In this document: positions 34,553 through 43,774 of the stretch, one piece after another | Layout: every line of letters starts with the position of its first letter | Numbering within the stretch: the stretch's first letter is position 1 | Source of the DNA: Chitinivorax tropicus | Lineage (GTDB): Bacteria > Pseudomonadota > Gammaproteobacteria > Burkholderiales > SCOH01 | Assembly: GCF_014202905.1 (NCBI RefSeq) | Contig: NZ_JACHHY010000006.1 | Coordinates: 122,257 to 186,256 of the forward strand | Direction of reading: 5' to 3' | Length of the DNA stretch: 64,000 nt | Translations under genes and position numbers: made by a program | Notes under the pieces: model-generated | The model's input: the letters and a program-made list of their open reading frames with translations, nothing else | Database searches by the model: none | What the model was told of the DNA's origin: nothing

Positions 34553-35452
34553 TCAACAATGTTCCCAGAATCGCTCGTTCCAGGGTCGCAGATCGATCTC
34601 GCTTGACCAGGCGGTACGTGGCTGATGGTGTAGTGCCACGATGGATTGGGCAATGTCATCCGGGTCGGAGTGGATGGGCTCCGACGATTCCGCATCGGGC
34701 TCGTCAATATCTGCGTCGATCAGCACGTGGGCCACATGCACACCATGGGGCCATAGCTCCCTTGATAGAACCTGAGCCAGCGCGCGCTGGCTGAATTTGC
34801 CGATAGCCAGGTTGAGGTGCCCCTCGCGTCCGATGATGGATGAAGTCGAGCCGACCAGAATGATGCTGCCTTTGCCGGCGGCTTTCATCGCGCGTCCCGC
34901 TGCTTGGCTGACCAGAAAGGCCCCCAGGCAATTATGCTTCCAGGCGCTTTCGAAGGCGGGCACAGTGACATCAAGTGCCAGGCCAGGGCCGAATTCCTGT
35001 AGCGAATAGACGACCAAGGATGGCGTACCCTGGTTGGCAATGACTTTGGCGAAGGTGGATGCAACGTCGATTTCATGCGTGGCGTCCATGCCATATGATT
35101 CGGCCTTCACCCCCTGAGCTCGTAACATTTCACAAAGTGAGCTGAGACGATTTGCGTTACGGGACAGCAAGGCCAGGTCGTATCCTGCCTCGGCCAGTCG
35201 GTTGGCCAGTGCATACCCGAACCCTGGCCCCACGCCAACGATCACTGCCGTACCCAGCGTAGCTGGCGCAGGTGACATTGGTACTTCAGTGAATTCGACA
35301 TGGGCCGGGCGTAATCGATCGCCGTTACGATCAGCGCGTCGCCACGTACCCGCCGTGACGGGAACTGTCTTGCGAAAAGCGAAATGTAACTGTACCGGGC
35401 CGAACCGCAGCCTTCTCCAGACTTTCAATTGTTGCCAGACTGTATCAATCAT
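34553..35452 (-). CDS. SDR-like protein lacking the catalytic tyrosine
   Basis: The protein has 299 residues. A long N-terminal extension (~65 residues) precedes the Rossmann fold with the cofactor loop VIVGVGPGFGYALA and the later LALLSRNANRL. The usual Ser is in ILVGSTSSIIG. The Tyr-x3-Lys pair is altered to LNLAIGK, so the Lys remains but the Tyr does not. It is therefore an atypical SDR, perhaps NAD(P)-binding without classical oxidoreductase activity. GGAG lies seven bases before the ATG at 35452; the GTG at 35458 is a less likely start. It lies upstream of the PaiB-like gene. Confidence 0.75.
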   Translation of the reverse strand: MIDTVWQQLKVWRRLRFGPVQLHFAFRKTVPVTAGTWRRADRNGDRLRPAHVEFTEVPMSPAPATLGTAVIVGVGPGFGYALANRLAEAGYDLALLSRNANRLSSLCEMLRAQGVKAESYGMDATHEIDVASTFAKVIANQGTPSLVVYSLQEFGPGLALDVTVPAFESAWKHNCLGAFLVSQAAGRAMKAAGKGSIILVGSTSSIIGREGHLNLAIGKFSQRALAQVLSRELWPHGVHVAHVLIDADIDEPDAESSEPIHSDPDDIAQSIVALHHQPRTAWSSEIDLRPWNERFWEHC

Positions 35453-36007
35453 TTTCACTCTCCATGCTATTGAGAAAATGGACCAATATCATCCTTTGTT
35501 TATGTATTTATATAGCATAGGTATAAGAATGGCAATGTTGTAAGATTATGAATTTGAACATTTTGTTAAAATGTTTATATGAATGTATTGATAATTTTTC
35601 TTTATATGAAATATTGAATGTATTGACTTGCTAATTTCGCTAGGTATGTACAGAGAGAATGCGTCTCAAAAAACATTTTTATGGCTAATATGTGAAGCAG
35701 AGCCAGTTGGTTGTAATAGAAGAGATTGTTAAAATTGGAATATGGTGAAATATTTATGGAAAGTGACGCATACTGCACCATTTTATGAATGGAGTGCCAA
35801 TGTGTGGTTGATTGGATGGTGTGGCTTCGCCCGCATGATTTGCCAGCTTGGTCGGTGACAGCGGGGCAGCCCTGTGATCAGGTCTAGGCAGCTCGTGAAG
35901 CCACGTCAGCGGAATCTGGAACCAGATGGTGGTTCGAAAAGGCATGGCCAATATGGCTCGGGCTGGCTGAGGGGTAATCCGTTATTGAAGTGTGCGAAAA
36001 AACCGCA
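35453..36007. other. AT-rich intergenic region
   Basis: About 555 bp with a strongly AT-rich left half. Short frames on the minus strand near the right half are out-of-frame overlaps of the acetyltransferase end and have no family features. I see no RNA gene or clear terminator. Confidence 0.4.
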
Positions 36008-36478
36008 CTATGCCGCATCAAGGGGGGCTGGGGTGCCATTTGAAAGGACATGAGCCGACGCAGGGAATTGCTCATTACCGGCCAGTTTGCCTGATATGGT
36101 GGCGACGTGATGGAAGCCTTCGCTGAGGTAGAGGGCAAGCGCGGCTTCGTTGCCGACCAGCACATCCAAAGCCAATGGCCCCACCGATGCGGCGACCGCT
36201 GCACGTATCAGTCCGCGTGCGATACCCTTGCGCTGATGGCTTGGGTGGACGTACAGCCATGTCAACTCATCATCAGTGAATCCGACAAACCCCACCACCT
36301 GCTGCTGCCATTCAGCAACGAGAACGGTACCGTCAAACAATCCTTCCGTCGGCCCGGCCTGTTCGAGTGGTAGAAAAGCATCGGCCAAGCCACTGGCCGC
36401 CAGCTCAAGCATGCGGGCTGGGTCGTGTACCTCACAGAGCGCTGGCCAGTCGGCAGGATGGTATGGGCGTATCTGCAT
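36008..36478 (-). CDS. GNAT-family N-acetyltransferase
   Basis: The protein has 156 residues with the GNAT order. The N-terminal MQIRPYHPADWPALCEVHD is followed by a strand VLVAEWQQQVVGFVGF. The acetyl-CoA-binding motif A is LYVHPSHQRKGIARGLIRAA (~75-94). Motif B is NEAALALYLSEGF. The substrate is unknown. It appears to be a single gene. Confidence 0.85.
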   Translation of the reverse strand: MQIRPYHPADWPALCEVHDPARMLELAASGLADAFLPLEQAGPTEGLFDGTVLVAEWQQQVVGFVGFTDDELTWLYVHPSHQRKGIARGLIRAAVAASVGPLALDVLVGNEAALALYLSEGFHHVATISGKLAGNEQFPASAHVLSNGTPAPLDAA

Positions 36479-36596
36479 CGGGGGGGCTTTGGTTGTTCAG
36501 CGAGGTGTTGCATTCGGACACACAGCATATTGGACGGCAGCCCGTTCTATCAAGCCTCGCTACTGGAATGACGATACCAATGGCCTATCGTGTGTG

Positions 36597-36626
36597 CAAC
36601 AGGTGCCTGTATCCAGACACCTGTTG
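36597..36626. repeat. 9-bp inverted repeat between two leftward genes
   Basis: CAACAGGTG (36597-36605) and CACCTGTTG (36618-36626) are exact reverse complements with a 12-base loop, in the 254-bp gap between the DUF2798 gene and the acetyltransferase. It has no T-tract. It could be an operator for the acetyltransferase or a transcript hairpin. Confidence 0.35.
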
Positions 36627-36732
36627 GCGCCTCTGTTCAAGCAGACTTTGCCAGCGAAAGTGAGCTGTCGCACTTGCCATTGTCAGCTATACACAGGGTG
36701 CGTGCCGCGTAATCTGCCACCATGTGGTGGGC

Positions 36733-37002
36733 TCAGGCTGGCCGGACCAACGCTGCTGTGGCCTTTCGAACAACAGGCAACACCAGTAGTAGTACGGGAA
36801 AGGCGATGAGCCATGATATACCCCATGCGCCCAACCACTTCGACGTGAACTGTGGAGACATGCCGATGCTTTTGAAGGTGCTGATCAGCGAGACGATACA
36901 AGTCATCAGGATCGACAACAACAAAGGCATGACCACGGTGGCGTAACGGGCTGGCAACTTGGGGATGCCAAACAGGATGGTGTGTTGATTTGAAGCGTTC
37001 AT
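36733..37002 (-). CDS. DUF2798 family small membrane protein
   Basis: The protein has 89 residues with two membrane segments (VVMPLLLSILMTCIVSLIST and WLIAFPVLLLVLPVV) linked by a short polar loop, exactly the layout of DUF2798. The KLPARYATVVMP start and the WLGAWGISW turn are typical. Function is not known. The start at 37002 is supported by AGGAG six bases upstream. Confidence 0.8.
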   Translation of the reverse strand: MNASNQHTILFGIPKLPARYATVVMPLLLSILMTCIVSLISTFKSIGMSPQFTSKWLGAWGISWLIAFPVLLLVLPVVRKATAALVRPA

Positions 37003-37234
37003 GAAGATCTCCTGAATCCGGCCAAACAAAGGCGCCTATCGCCCATTGAATGAGCGAACTGCCCGGCATGGCCGGAAAGATTGGCGCGTTGATTGACGTT
37101 GAACGCTTACGATCAATTGCGAGAGGCGCAACGATGGCATGATCATAGCGTGTGCGATCCTTCAAGACAAGCATGGGCAAGGTCTGACGACAAGGTGCTA
37201 CTATCCGGTTGGTATATTTGCTGTGATTCTGAAG

Positions 37235-37864
37235 ATGAAGACGACGTTGTGCCTGGTTCGCCATGGCGAAACAGATTGGAATGTGGCCCGGCGCCTGCAG
37301 GGGCACTTGGATATCCCCCTCAATGCAATTGGTTTGCAGCAGGCTGCTGCGGCTGCCTGTGGATTGATTTCGCATGGCTTCCACGCCATTTACAGTAGTG
37401 ATCTGCTGCGTGCACGCCAAACAGCGCAAGCGGCGGCTCAGGGATTGGGGTTATCAATTATCGAGTGGCCAGCACTACGTGAGCGCCATTTCGGGTTGTT
37501 TCAAGGTTTGACCGCAGCTGAAGCAGAGGCTCGCTTTCCAGATGCTTATGCAAATTATATCTCGCGTCAGTGTGACTACATTCCGCCTGATGGAGGAGAG
37601 TCATTGGCGGGGTTCGCATCCCGTGTGCATGGCGCGTTGATGCAGATTGTTGCGGCTCACCCAGGGCAGGCTGTCTTGGTCGTGACGCACGGTGGTGTTC
37701 TGCACATGGCGAACCGCATGGTGACCGGTGTGCCGATTGATGAGCCACGAGATTACCCGATTCCCAATGCGGCATTGAATTGGCTGTCCTATCGAGATGG
37801 ACAGTGGAGAATCGACCATTGGGCCGACCAACGGCATCTGCAGGGTGCATTGGACGAGATTTGA
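37235..37864 (+). CDS. Histidine phosphatase family protein (phosphoglycerate-mutase-like)
   Basis: The protein has 209 residues. The catalytic RHGE motif is at ~9-12 (LCLVRHGETDWN). The proton-donor region is LRERHFGLFQGLTAAEAEAR. The second catalytic His is in VLVVTHGGVLHM (~150). The family covers cofactor-dependent mutases, fructose-2,6-bisphosphatases and alpha-ribazole phosphatase; the substrate here is unknown. The start at 37235 puts the first strand at the N-terminus, and the frame upstream to 37139 is unlike the family. Confidence 0.85.
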   Translation: MKTTLCLVRHGETDWNVARRLQGHLDIPLNAIGLQQAAAAACGLISHGFHAIYSSDLLRARQTAQAAAQGLGLSIIEWPALRERHFGLFQGLTAAEAEARFPDAYANYISRQCDYIPPDGGESLAGFASRVHGALMQIVAAHPGQAVLVVTHGGVLHMANRMVTGVPIDEPRDYPIPNAALNWLSYRDGQWRIDHWADQRHLQGALDEI

Positions 37865-38256
37865 TCACTTGTAGTGATGTGGTTATTTACGAGCGGCCCG
37901 GAGATGTCATTGCATATGAATTCTGCAACTGATCTCCTCAAATCTACCATGACGCCAAATAGATGCTGCCCAGCCATGGAAAATTGGAAACGATTTCAAA
38001 TTGCCATCTTCTCAGGCCACCAGGGATGGCAGGTGAAAGAATATCAATTGATCCTATGGTGGTGTTAAATATTAAATTTAAACAATGGCTTATGGTTTTT
38101 TTGAGAAGGCGACTGTATCGGTGGTGTTATTGTGTCGATTCATTGAAAATAGGGGGCGCTGAGGCATATGTAGTTGGAAGTAGTAAAAAATAGGGATATC
38201 GTTGCTGCATTGAAAATTAGGCTGTCTTAAATTGCTGCGGCAGAGGATGAGTAACA
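37865..38256. other. Intergenic region before the LacI-type regulator
   Basis: About 390 bp, AT-rich, ending with a GAGGATGAGTAAC leader before the LacI-type start. No convincing gene, RNA or repeat is visible. Confidence 0.4.
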
Positions 38257-39267
38257 ATGACGGAAAATGCGCCAACAGCAACTGTGCATGAGGTCGCACA
38301 TGCAGCGGGTGTTTCACCTGCAACGGTTTCCCGTATCCTCAATGGTTCGGCTCGCGTGTCGGATGCCAAGCGACGCGCTGTAGAGCAAGCCATCGCGCAA
38401 CTGAATTACCGGCCCAATTTGCTGGCACAGAGTCTGAAAAGTGGTCGGGCCATGACCATCGGCATATTGACTCCAGATGTAGTCAGCCCATTTTTCACCG
38501 AGTCGTTGCGCGGCATCGAGGCAGCATTGGTTGGCACGGGATATGCCCCGTTGATCGTCAGTGGCCATTGGCGGCCAGATGAAGAGAGTAATCGTGTCGA
38601 GCTGCTGATTGCGCGTCGGGTTGATGGAATCGTCATTTTGTCCGGCGGGCTGACGGAATCGCAGATTGCTTCCTACGCACAACGGATCCCCATTGTCGCA
38701 ACAGGGCATCAGCTGCGAGCGAACCGTGCATTGGGGATCACATTTGATCAATATCAGGGTGCACGTATGGCCATGCAGCATCTGATCGAAATGGGGCATC
38801 AACGGATCGCATTCATTGCCGGCTTGGTGGGCCATGGGGACGCCAAAGCTCGCCTGCAGGGCTATGAGGACGCATTGGCGGCAGCGGGCATCGCCTTTGA
38901 CCCGCAACTGGTCGTGCAAGGTAATTTTCTGGAGAATGGTGGCATCTTGGCGGTGAATCTGCTGTTGGAGGCCCACCAACAGTTTTCGGCCATTTTTGCA
39001 GCGAATGACCACACCGCTTATGGCGCACGCCTGGCGCTGTATCGCAGGGGTATCCGGGTGCCAGAGGATGTGTCGGTCATCGGCTTTGATGATTTGCCTG
39101 CGTCCAGTTATGTCACGCCACCCTTGACCACGATACGCCAGCCTGTCTTCGAGGCGGGCCGAGTGGCGGCGCAATCCTTATTGCATCTGATCCGTGGCGA
39201 ATCGGTTGCCGTGCCATCATTGGCTTTGGAGCTGATTGTCCGCGAATCAGTCAAATGCTTGCGCTAG
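38257..39267 (+). CDS. LacI-family transcriptional repressor
   Basis: The protein has 336 residues. The helix-turn-helix is VHEVAHAAGVSPATVSRILN (~9-28), followed by the hinge helix (NYRPNLLAQSLKSG). Residues ~65-336 form the sugar-binding-type effector domain with the TIGILTPDVVSPFF and SVIGFDDLPASSYVTPPLTT motifs. No sugar gene is adjacent, so it is an orphan in this window and its effector is unknown. Confidence 0.85.
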   Translation: MTENAPTATVHEVAHAAGVSPATVSRILNGSARVSDAKRRAVEQAIAQLNYRPNLLAQSLKSGRAMTIGILTPDVVSPFFTESLRGIEAALVGTGYAPLIVSGHWRPDEESNRVELLIARRVDGIVILSGGLTESQIASYAQRIPIVATGHQLRANRALGITFDQYQGARMAMQHLIEMGHQRIAFIAGLVGHGDAKARLQGYEDALAAAGIAFDPQLVVQGNFLENGGILAVNLLLEAHQQFSAIFAANDHTAYGARLALYRRGIRVPEDVSVIGFDDLPASSYVTPPLTTIRQPVFEAGRVAAQSLLHLIRGESVAVPSLALELIVRESVKCLR

Positions 39268-39366
39268 GCCCGGCCCAGGGAGGGTGGCGAGCCAAAATGG
39301 TCGACCATTTGTGTTGGCCAACGGGCAATACACCACCCTGATCCCTCGATAGAGGGCATAACGCCA

Positions 39367-40806
39367 CTACAGCAGGAATGCGGTTGCCAGTCCCAAGAAG
39401 ATGAAGAATCCCATGCTGTCTGTGGTGGCGGTCAGTAATACACTGGAGCCAAAAGCAGGGTCGCGCCCCATTTTGTGCATGGTGAGGGGTACAAAAATGC
39501 CCACCAGCGCTGCCACTTGAAAGTTCAACACCATCGCGGCCATCATCACCAGTCCAAGCGAAACCTGTTTGTAGAGCAACCAGGCAATCAGCCCCATGAC
39601 GCTTCCCCACACCAAACCGTTCAGTAGGGCAATGCCCAGCTCTTTGATAATCAGGCGACGGGCGTTGCTGGCGTTGATCTGATTCAGTGCCAAGCCGCGA
39701 ATGATCAGGGTTGAGGTTTGGTTGCCTGTATTGCCGCCGATGCCAGCGACAATCGTCATCAAAGTGGAAAGGGCCACCAAGCTGCTGATGGTGTTTTCAA
39801 AGGCCCCGATCACGCGAGAAGCAACGAAGGCGGTGCAGATATTGATGGCAAGCCAAGGCCAGCGGTTTTTGGCAGAGGCCCAGACGGATGAGAACAAATC
39901 TTCATCCTCCCGCAGACCCGCCAGATTCAGCATTTCATTTTCGGCGTCTTCACGGATGATATCCACCATCATGTCCACGGTCAGACGGCCAATCAGCTTG
40001 CCTTGTTTGTCAACCACCGGCGCGGAGATCAGGTCGTAACGTTCAAAGGCCTGCGCGGCATCACCCGCGTCCTCTTCCGGGCGAAATGTCACAACATCCT
40101 GCGCCATGATGTCGACCACCATCATGTCTGGGTCGTTCACCAACAAGCGTTTCAATGGCAAGATGCCCTTGAGAATGTCGGACTTGTCAACAACAAACAG
40201 TTTGTCGGTATGGTTTGGCAGCTCTTCAAAACGGCGCAGATAGCGTAAGACCACTTCCAATGAGACATCATCACGGATCGTCACCATTTCGAAATCCATG
40301 ATCCCGCCCACCTGGTGCTCGTCATAGGACAAAGCACTTTGAACCTGCGCTCGTTCTTCCTTGTCCAGTGAGTCCATCAACTCGTGGACAACAGCTTGCG
40401 GCAAGTCGGGGGCTAGGTCGGCAATCTCGTCAGCGTCGAGCTGCTCTGCCGCTGCCAGGATCTCGTCGCTGTCCATGTGGGCCAGCAGGGTTTCGCGGAC
40501 GGCATCGGAGACTTCAAGCAGGATGTCACCGTCCCGCTCGGCCTTGACCAGATCCCATACCAACAGACGTTCGTCGAGAGGAAGTGCTTCGAGGATGTGG
40601 GCGATGTCGGCTGGGTGCAGCAGATCCAGTTTGTGCTGCAGCTCTACCAGATTCTGTCGATGGACGAGTGTTTCGACCAGGTCGTGTTTAGGCATGTCCT
40701 GCTTGTGGACGAGCCCTTCAACCAGTTTGTGACGTGCAATCAGGCGCTGAACCTGTTGCAGGCTTTCTTGCAGGCTTTCCTGCGGTTTTTGTTCAATGGC
40801 GTTCAT
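39367..40806 (-). CDS. mgtE: MgtE-family magnesium transporter
   Basis: The protein has 479 residues. The N-terminal MgtE_N helical domain has the pattern LDLLHPADIAHILEALPLDE. Two CBS domains follow (TIRDDVSLEVVLRYLRRFEE; VTFRPEEDAGDAAQAFERYD). The C-terminal half has five membrane segments, with the conserved GIGGNTGNQTSTLIIRGLAL. MgtE is a Mg2+ channel gated by Mg2+ bound between the cytosolic domains. The ATG at 40806 was chosen over the GTG at 40818. The gene is monocistronic. Confidence 0.9.
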   Translation of the reverse strand: MNAIEQKPQESLQESLQQVQRLIARHKLVEGLVHKQDMPKHDLVETLVHRQNLVELQHKLDLLHPADIAHILEALPLDERLLVWDLVKAERDGDILLEVSDAVRETLLAHMDSDEILAAAEQLDADEIADLAPDLPQAVVHELMDSLDKEERAQVQSALSYDEHQVGGIMDFEMVTIRDDVSLEVVLRYLRRFEELPNHTDKLFVVDKSDILKGILPLKRLLVNDPDMMVVDIMAQDVVTFRPEEDAGDAAQAFERYDLISAPVVDKQGKLIGRLTVDMMVDIIREDAENEMLNLAGLREDEDLFSSVWASAKNRWPWLAINICTAFVASRVIGAFENTISSLVALSTLMTIVAGIGGNTGNQTSTLIIRGLALNQINASNARRLIIKELGIALLNGLVWGSVMGLIAWLLYKQVSLGLVMMAAMVLNFQVAALVGIFVPLTMHKMGRDPAFGSSVLLTATTDSMGFFIFLGLATAFLL

Positions 40807-41077
40807 GGCGCTCTTCACCCGGCAGATGCGGGCGGCGAAAAAGAGCGCCCGCGGGTTAGGCTATATTTCTTGCGTGGAGCGATAAATAGTGACTACTACT
40901 GGAGTCCATTGCGTAAGCCTCAAAAAGCCGCATAGGGCGCGGCATCCTGATATGGATTATACATCTGTTTCTGTGATGGACGATTGGGGAAACCGCTTGA
41001 CGTGATGTCTGCCGGTTTTTCCGCATGGCATTGGCTTGGTCTGAGCTTTACAGACTGGGCCTTGACATGGCCGCTCG

Positions 41078-42166
41078 TCAGAGATCAGTTGAGTAATCTG
41101 CTATATGGATTGGGATTCGTCGGCGGCCAAATGGTTTCTCTCCTGATGAGAATCGCCCTTGCAATGGGGTCTGGCAATGTGCGCAACAGCCATTCGCATC
41201 TATATCGTATGTCAGCAGCGCATGCCAATCACGTACTACCACGGGTTTTTGGCAGCTTGGGCAATAGGTGGTTCCCCCTTCGATATCGATAATATTGCCG
41301 GTATACACATAGTGCAGCCCCGTCTGGCGAGCGATGTGCCTGGCATGATGAAGCGTGCTGGCAGGCGTGGCGGGCAGATCGCCCAGCTTGTAATCAGGGT
41401 GGAAAGCCGTGAAATGCAATGGCACGTCCGGCCCCAGTTCATTCATGATCCATTCGCAGAGCCGTGTGATTTCCTGGGTGCTGTCGTTGAGTGTTGGAAT
41501 CAATAGCGTCGTAATCTCCAACCAAACCTGCGTTTCATGTTTCAGGTAAAGCAGCGTGTCCAGAATGGGTGACAACCTGGCCCCACACAGTTTGACGTAA
41601 AACTCATCGGTGAAGCCCTTCAGGTCAACATTGGCCGCATCCATCTTGGCAAAGAACGCCCGTCTGGGGTGGTCGTGGAGATAGCCTGCCGTCACGGCCA
41701 CGGTCTGGATGTCCATGGCATGGCAGGCATCCGCGACATCCATGGCGTATTCGGCAAAGATGACCGGGTCGTTGTAGGTAAAGGCGACGCTGCGGCAACC
41801 ATGCTGGGCGGCTGCTTGGGCAATGCGCTCGGGGCGCGCGGCATCGGCCAGGGTGTCCATCTCGTGGGATTTGGAGATATCCCAGTTCTGGCAGAACTTG
41901 CAGGCCAGGTTGCAACCTGCCGTTCCAAAGCTCAGCGCGCTGGAGCCAGGGTAGAAGTGACTGAGGGGTTTCTTCTCGATCGGGTCGATACAAAAGCCAG
42001 ACGAGCGGCCATAAGTTGTCAGCACCATGGCATCTTGCTGGCGCATCCGGACAAAACACAGGCCTCGCTGGCCTTCATGTAACCTACAGTCTCGTGGGCA
42101 CAGGTCGCATTGCAGGCGCCCGTCATCAAGCATGTGCCAATACTGGGCCGGGTGATGCTTGGTCAT
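41078..42166 (-). CDS. amrS: AmmeMemoRadiSam system radical SAM enzyme
   Basis: The protein has 362 residues. The radical SAM iron-sulphur motif is AGCNLACKFCQNWD (CxxxCxxC, ~88-95). The N-terminus has a further Cys cluster (CDLCPRDCRLHEGQRGLC). The C-terminus has CPSCQ and CAHCQ pairs that could hold another cluster or zinc. It is the third gene of the amrB-amrA-amrS cluster, 9 bp after amrA. The enzyme belongs to the AmrS group, whose substrate is not established in most bacteria. GAGGA lies before the ATG at 42166. Confidence 0.88.
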   Translation of the reverse strand: MTKHHPAQYWHMLDDGRLQCDLCPRDCRLHEGQRGLCFVRMRQQDAMVLTTYGRSSGFCIDPIEKKPLSHFYPGSSALSFGTAGCNLACKFCQNWDISKSHEMDTLADAARPERIAQAAAQHGCRSVAFTYNDPVIFAEYAMDVADACHAMDIQTVAVTAGYLHDHPRRAFFAKMDAANVDLKGFTDEFYVKLCGARLSPILDTLLYLKHETQVWLEITTLLIPTLNDSTQEITRLCEWIMNELGPDVPLHFTAFHPDYKLGDLPATPASTLHHARHIARQTGLHYVYTGNIIDIEGGTTYCPSCQKPVVVRDWHALLTYDIDANGCCAHCQTPLQGRFSSGEKPFGRRRIPIHIADYSTDL

Positions 42167-42175
42167 GATCAATCC

Positions 42176-42733
42176 TCAGCGGAGTGGCGGCTCGGTGAAC
42201 TTCTGAACCTGGTAGCGGGTGACAATCATGTCTGGCGACCAGAAATCCGCCGACCAGCCTGCCTTGCGTTTCAATTGTTGTATGAACGCAGTGGGGGCGG
42301 GCAGCTGCTCCCATACTTGGGGTAGAAACGTCGCTTGGCGGCAACCACACCGCAACGTCACGCCATCGACCCCTGGCCTCAGCATGGCAAGCAATTCTGC
42401 CTCATTGGCGACCGTGACAGGCTCGGGTGCGGTCAATACGGATACCTCGATGGTGGTTTCGCCCAGCTCCTCAATCGACACTGGCGGAAAGCGAGGGTCA
42501 TGCAAGGCTGCGGCCACCGCATTGTGGATGATATCTTCAGCAAGTGATTGATGCGCTTCCAGGCTGCCCATGCAGCCCCGTAATGCACCCTGCCGCTTGA
42601 GTGTGATGAAACAAGCCCCTGGTCGGGACAGCGCCTGGGTGTCTGGTTTTTTGATGGCGGATTGGCCGAGCTGGCTGACAATGGCCTCACGTGCCAGCGC
42701 GAGCAAGAGGGTGCCCAGTCGTTCATCCAGCAT
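42176..42733 (-). CDS. amrA: AMMECR1-domain protein AmrA
   Basis: The protein has 185 residues from the ATG at 42733. The AMMECR1 core includes the LRGCMGSLEAHQSLAEDI motif, a close match to the family's conserved LRGCIG. It also has the DPRFPPVSIEELGETTIEVS and LRCGCRQATFLPQVWEQLP motifs. The family's biochemical role is not known. It overlaps amrB by 11 bp and precedes amrS, so the three form one operon. Confidence 0.9.
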   Translation of the reverse strand: MLDERLGTLLLALAREAIVSQLGQSAIKKPDTQALSRPGACFITLKRQGALRGCMGSLEAHQSLAEDIIHNAVAAALHDPRFPPVSIEELGETTIEVSVLTAPEPVTVANEAELLAMLRPGVDGVTLRCGCRQATFLPQVWEQLPAPTAFIQQLKRKAGWSADFWSPDMIVTRYQVQKFTEPPLR

Positions 42734-43532
42734 GATCGGCCTCCAAAAAGGCAAATGCAGCGTAACCGACCACTCGTTCCTTATCGCCAGCAGTATCGCC
42801 TGAGTTGCGCAAATCCATCAAGAAGGGCTTCAGCTGTCGTTGACGGGCCACCTGCAGCAAGCCACGGATTGGTGTTGCGCCACACGCTTGCTGGTGATTG
42901 ATCTGATCATGCAGCTCCAGAATCGATTCACAGGTGTCATGATCAACCCGCTGCGCCAGGCTGTACGGCAAATAGTGCGAAAGATCGGAGCTCACGACGA
43001 TCAGCGTTTCACGCCCACCCCATAACAGATTCAGCACATCGGCCACCTCTTGTGTGCTGGCGTCACCCACCGCCAGAGGAACCAGCGTGAAATGATCGAG
43101 AACATGTTGCAAAAAAGGGAGATGCACCTCCAGTGAGTGTTCCAGGGCATGTGCCGCCGCGCTGGTTTCAACTTGCGGAAGACTGATCAGACGACGGCAG
43201 CTGGACTGATCGATGGGAACCGTACCCAGCGGTGTGGCGAAGGCTTCGCAGTCTGGTAGCGCCAGGCCCTTCACCGGTACCCGATGGGTGGGGCCCAGCA
43301 GCACCACCCGCTCAATTTGCGCGTGAAATGGCCGTAGTGCCGCATAGACCTTTGCCGCGACCGAGCCCGAATAAACATAGCCAGCGTGGGGGGCGATGAT
43401 GGCCTTGGGAGGATGGGGTAAAGACTGATGACGAGCTGCATCGACAATCAAGTCATCTACCGTCCGCATCAATTGATCATGTTGGCCTGGGTAAAATGAC
43501 CCGGCCACCGCGGCGTGGCGAACAGCAGACAT
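42723..43532 (-). CDS. amrB: MEMO1-family dioxygenase-like protein AmrB
   Basis: The protein has 269 residues. MEMO signatures are VAGSFYPGQHDQL (~8), IIAPHAGYVYSGSVAAKVY with the metal His, HSLEVHLPFLQHV (~130) and VSSDLSHYLPY. The fold is that of class III extradiol dioxygenases. Human MEMO1 binds copper or iron; the bacterial role is not settled. AGGAGG sits before the ATG at 43532. It is the first gene of the amr operon. Confidence 0.9.
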   Translation of the reverse strand: MSAVRHAAVAGSFYPGQHDQLMRTVDDLIVDAARHQSLPHPPKAIIAPHAGYVYSGSVAAKVYAALRPFHAQIERVVLLGPTHRVPVKGLALPDCEAFATPLGTVPIDQSSCRRLISLPQVETSAAAHALEHSLEVHLPFLQHVLDHFTLVPLAVGDASTQEVADVLNLLWGGRETLIVVSSDLSHYLPYSLAQRVDHDTCESILELHDQINHQQACGATPIRGLLQVARQRQLKPFLMDLRNSGDTAGDKERVVGYAAFAFLEADHAG

Positions 43533-43774
43533 GGCATCCTCCTGGTACAACACCCAACGATGCGTGGTACTACGTATATTTAGGCGAATTCACATGCTTC
43601 AAGTTTCATTGAAGACAAGTTTTTTCACTGGAGCAAGCTTGCAAGTATACGAACTGAATCATTTGATCATGGTTAACGTACTGTTTTAATTGAAAAACAT
43701 GGTGTTGTTGCTGGTATTTTTTGCCTATATCGCGTAAAATCTCCGCCCTTTTGCAAGCTTTGTGGATTGTGGCC

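Noticed and set aside
36683..37429. A 248-codon leftward frame across DUF2798 and the phosphatase start
   Set aside because: It overlaps two recognisable genes in other frames and has no family features of its own.
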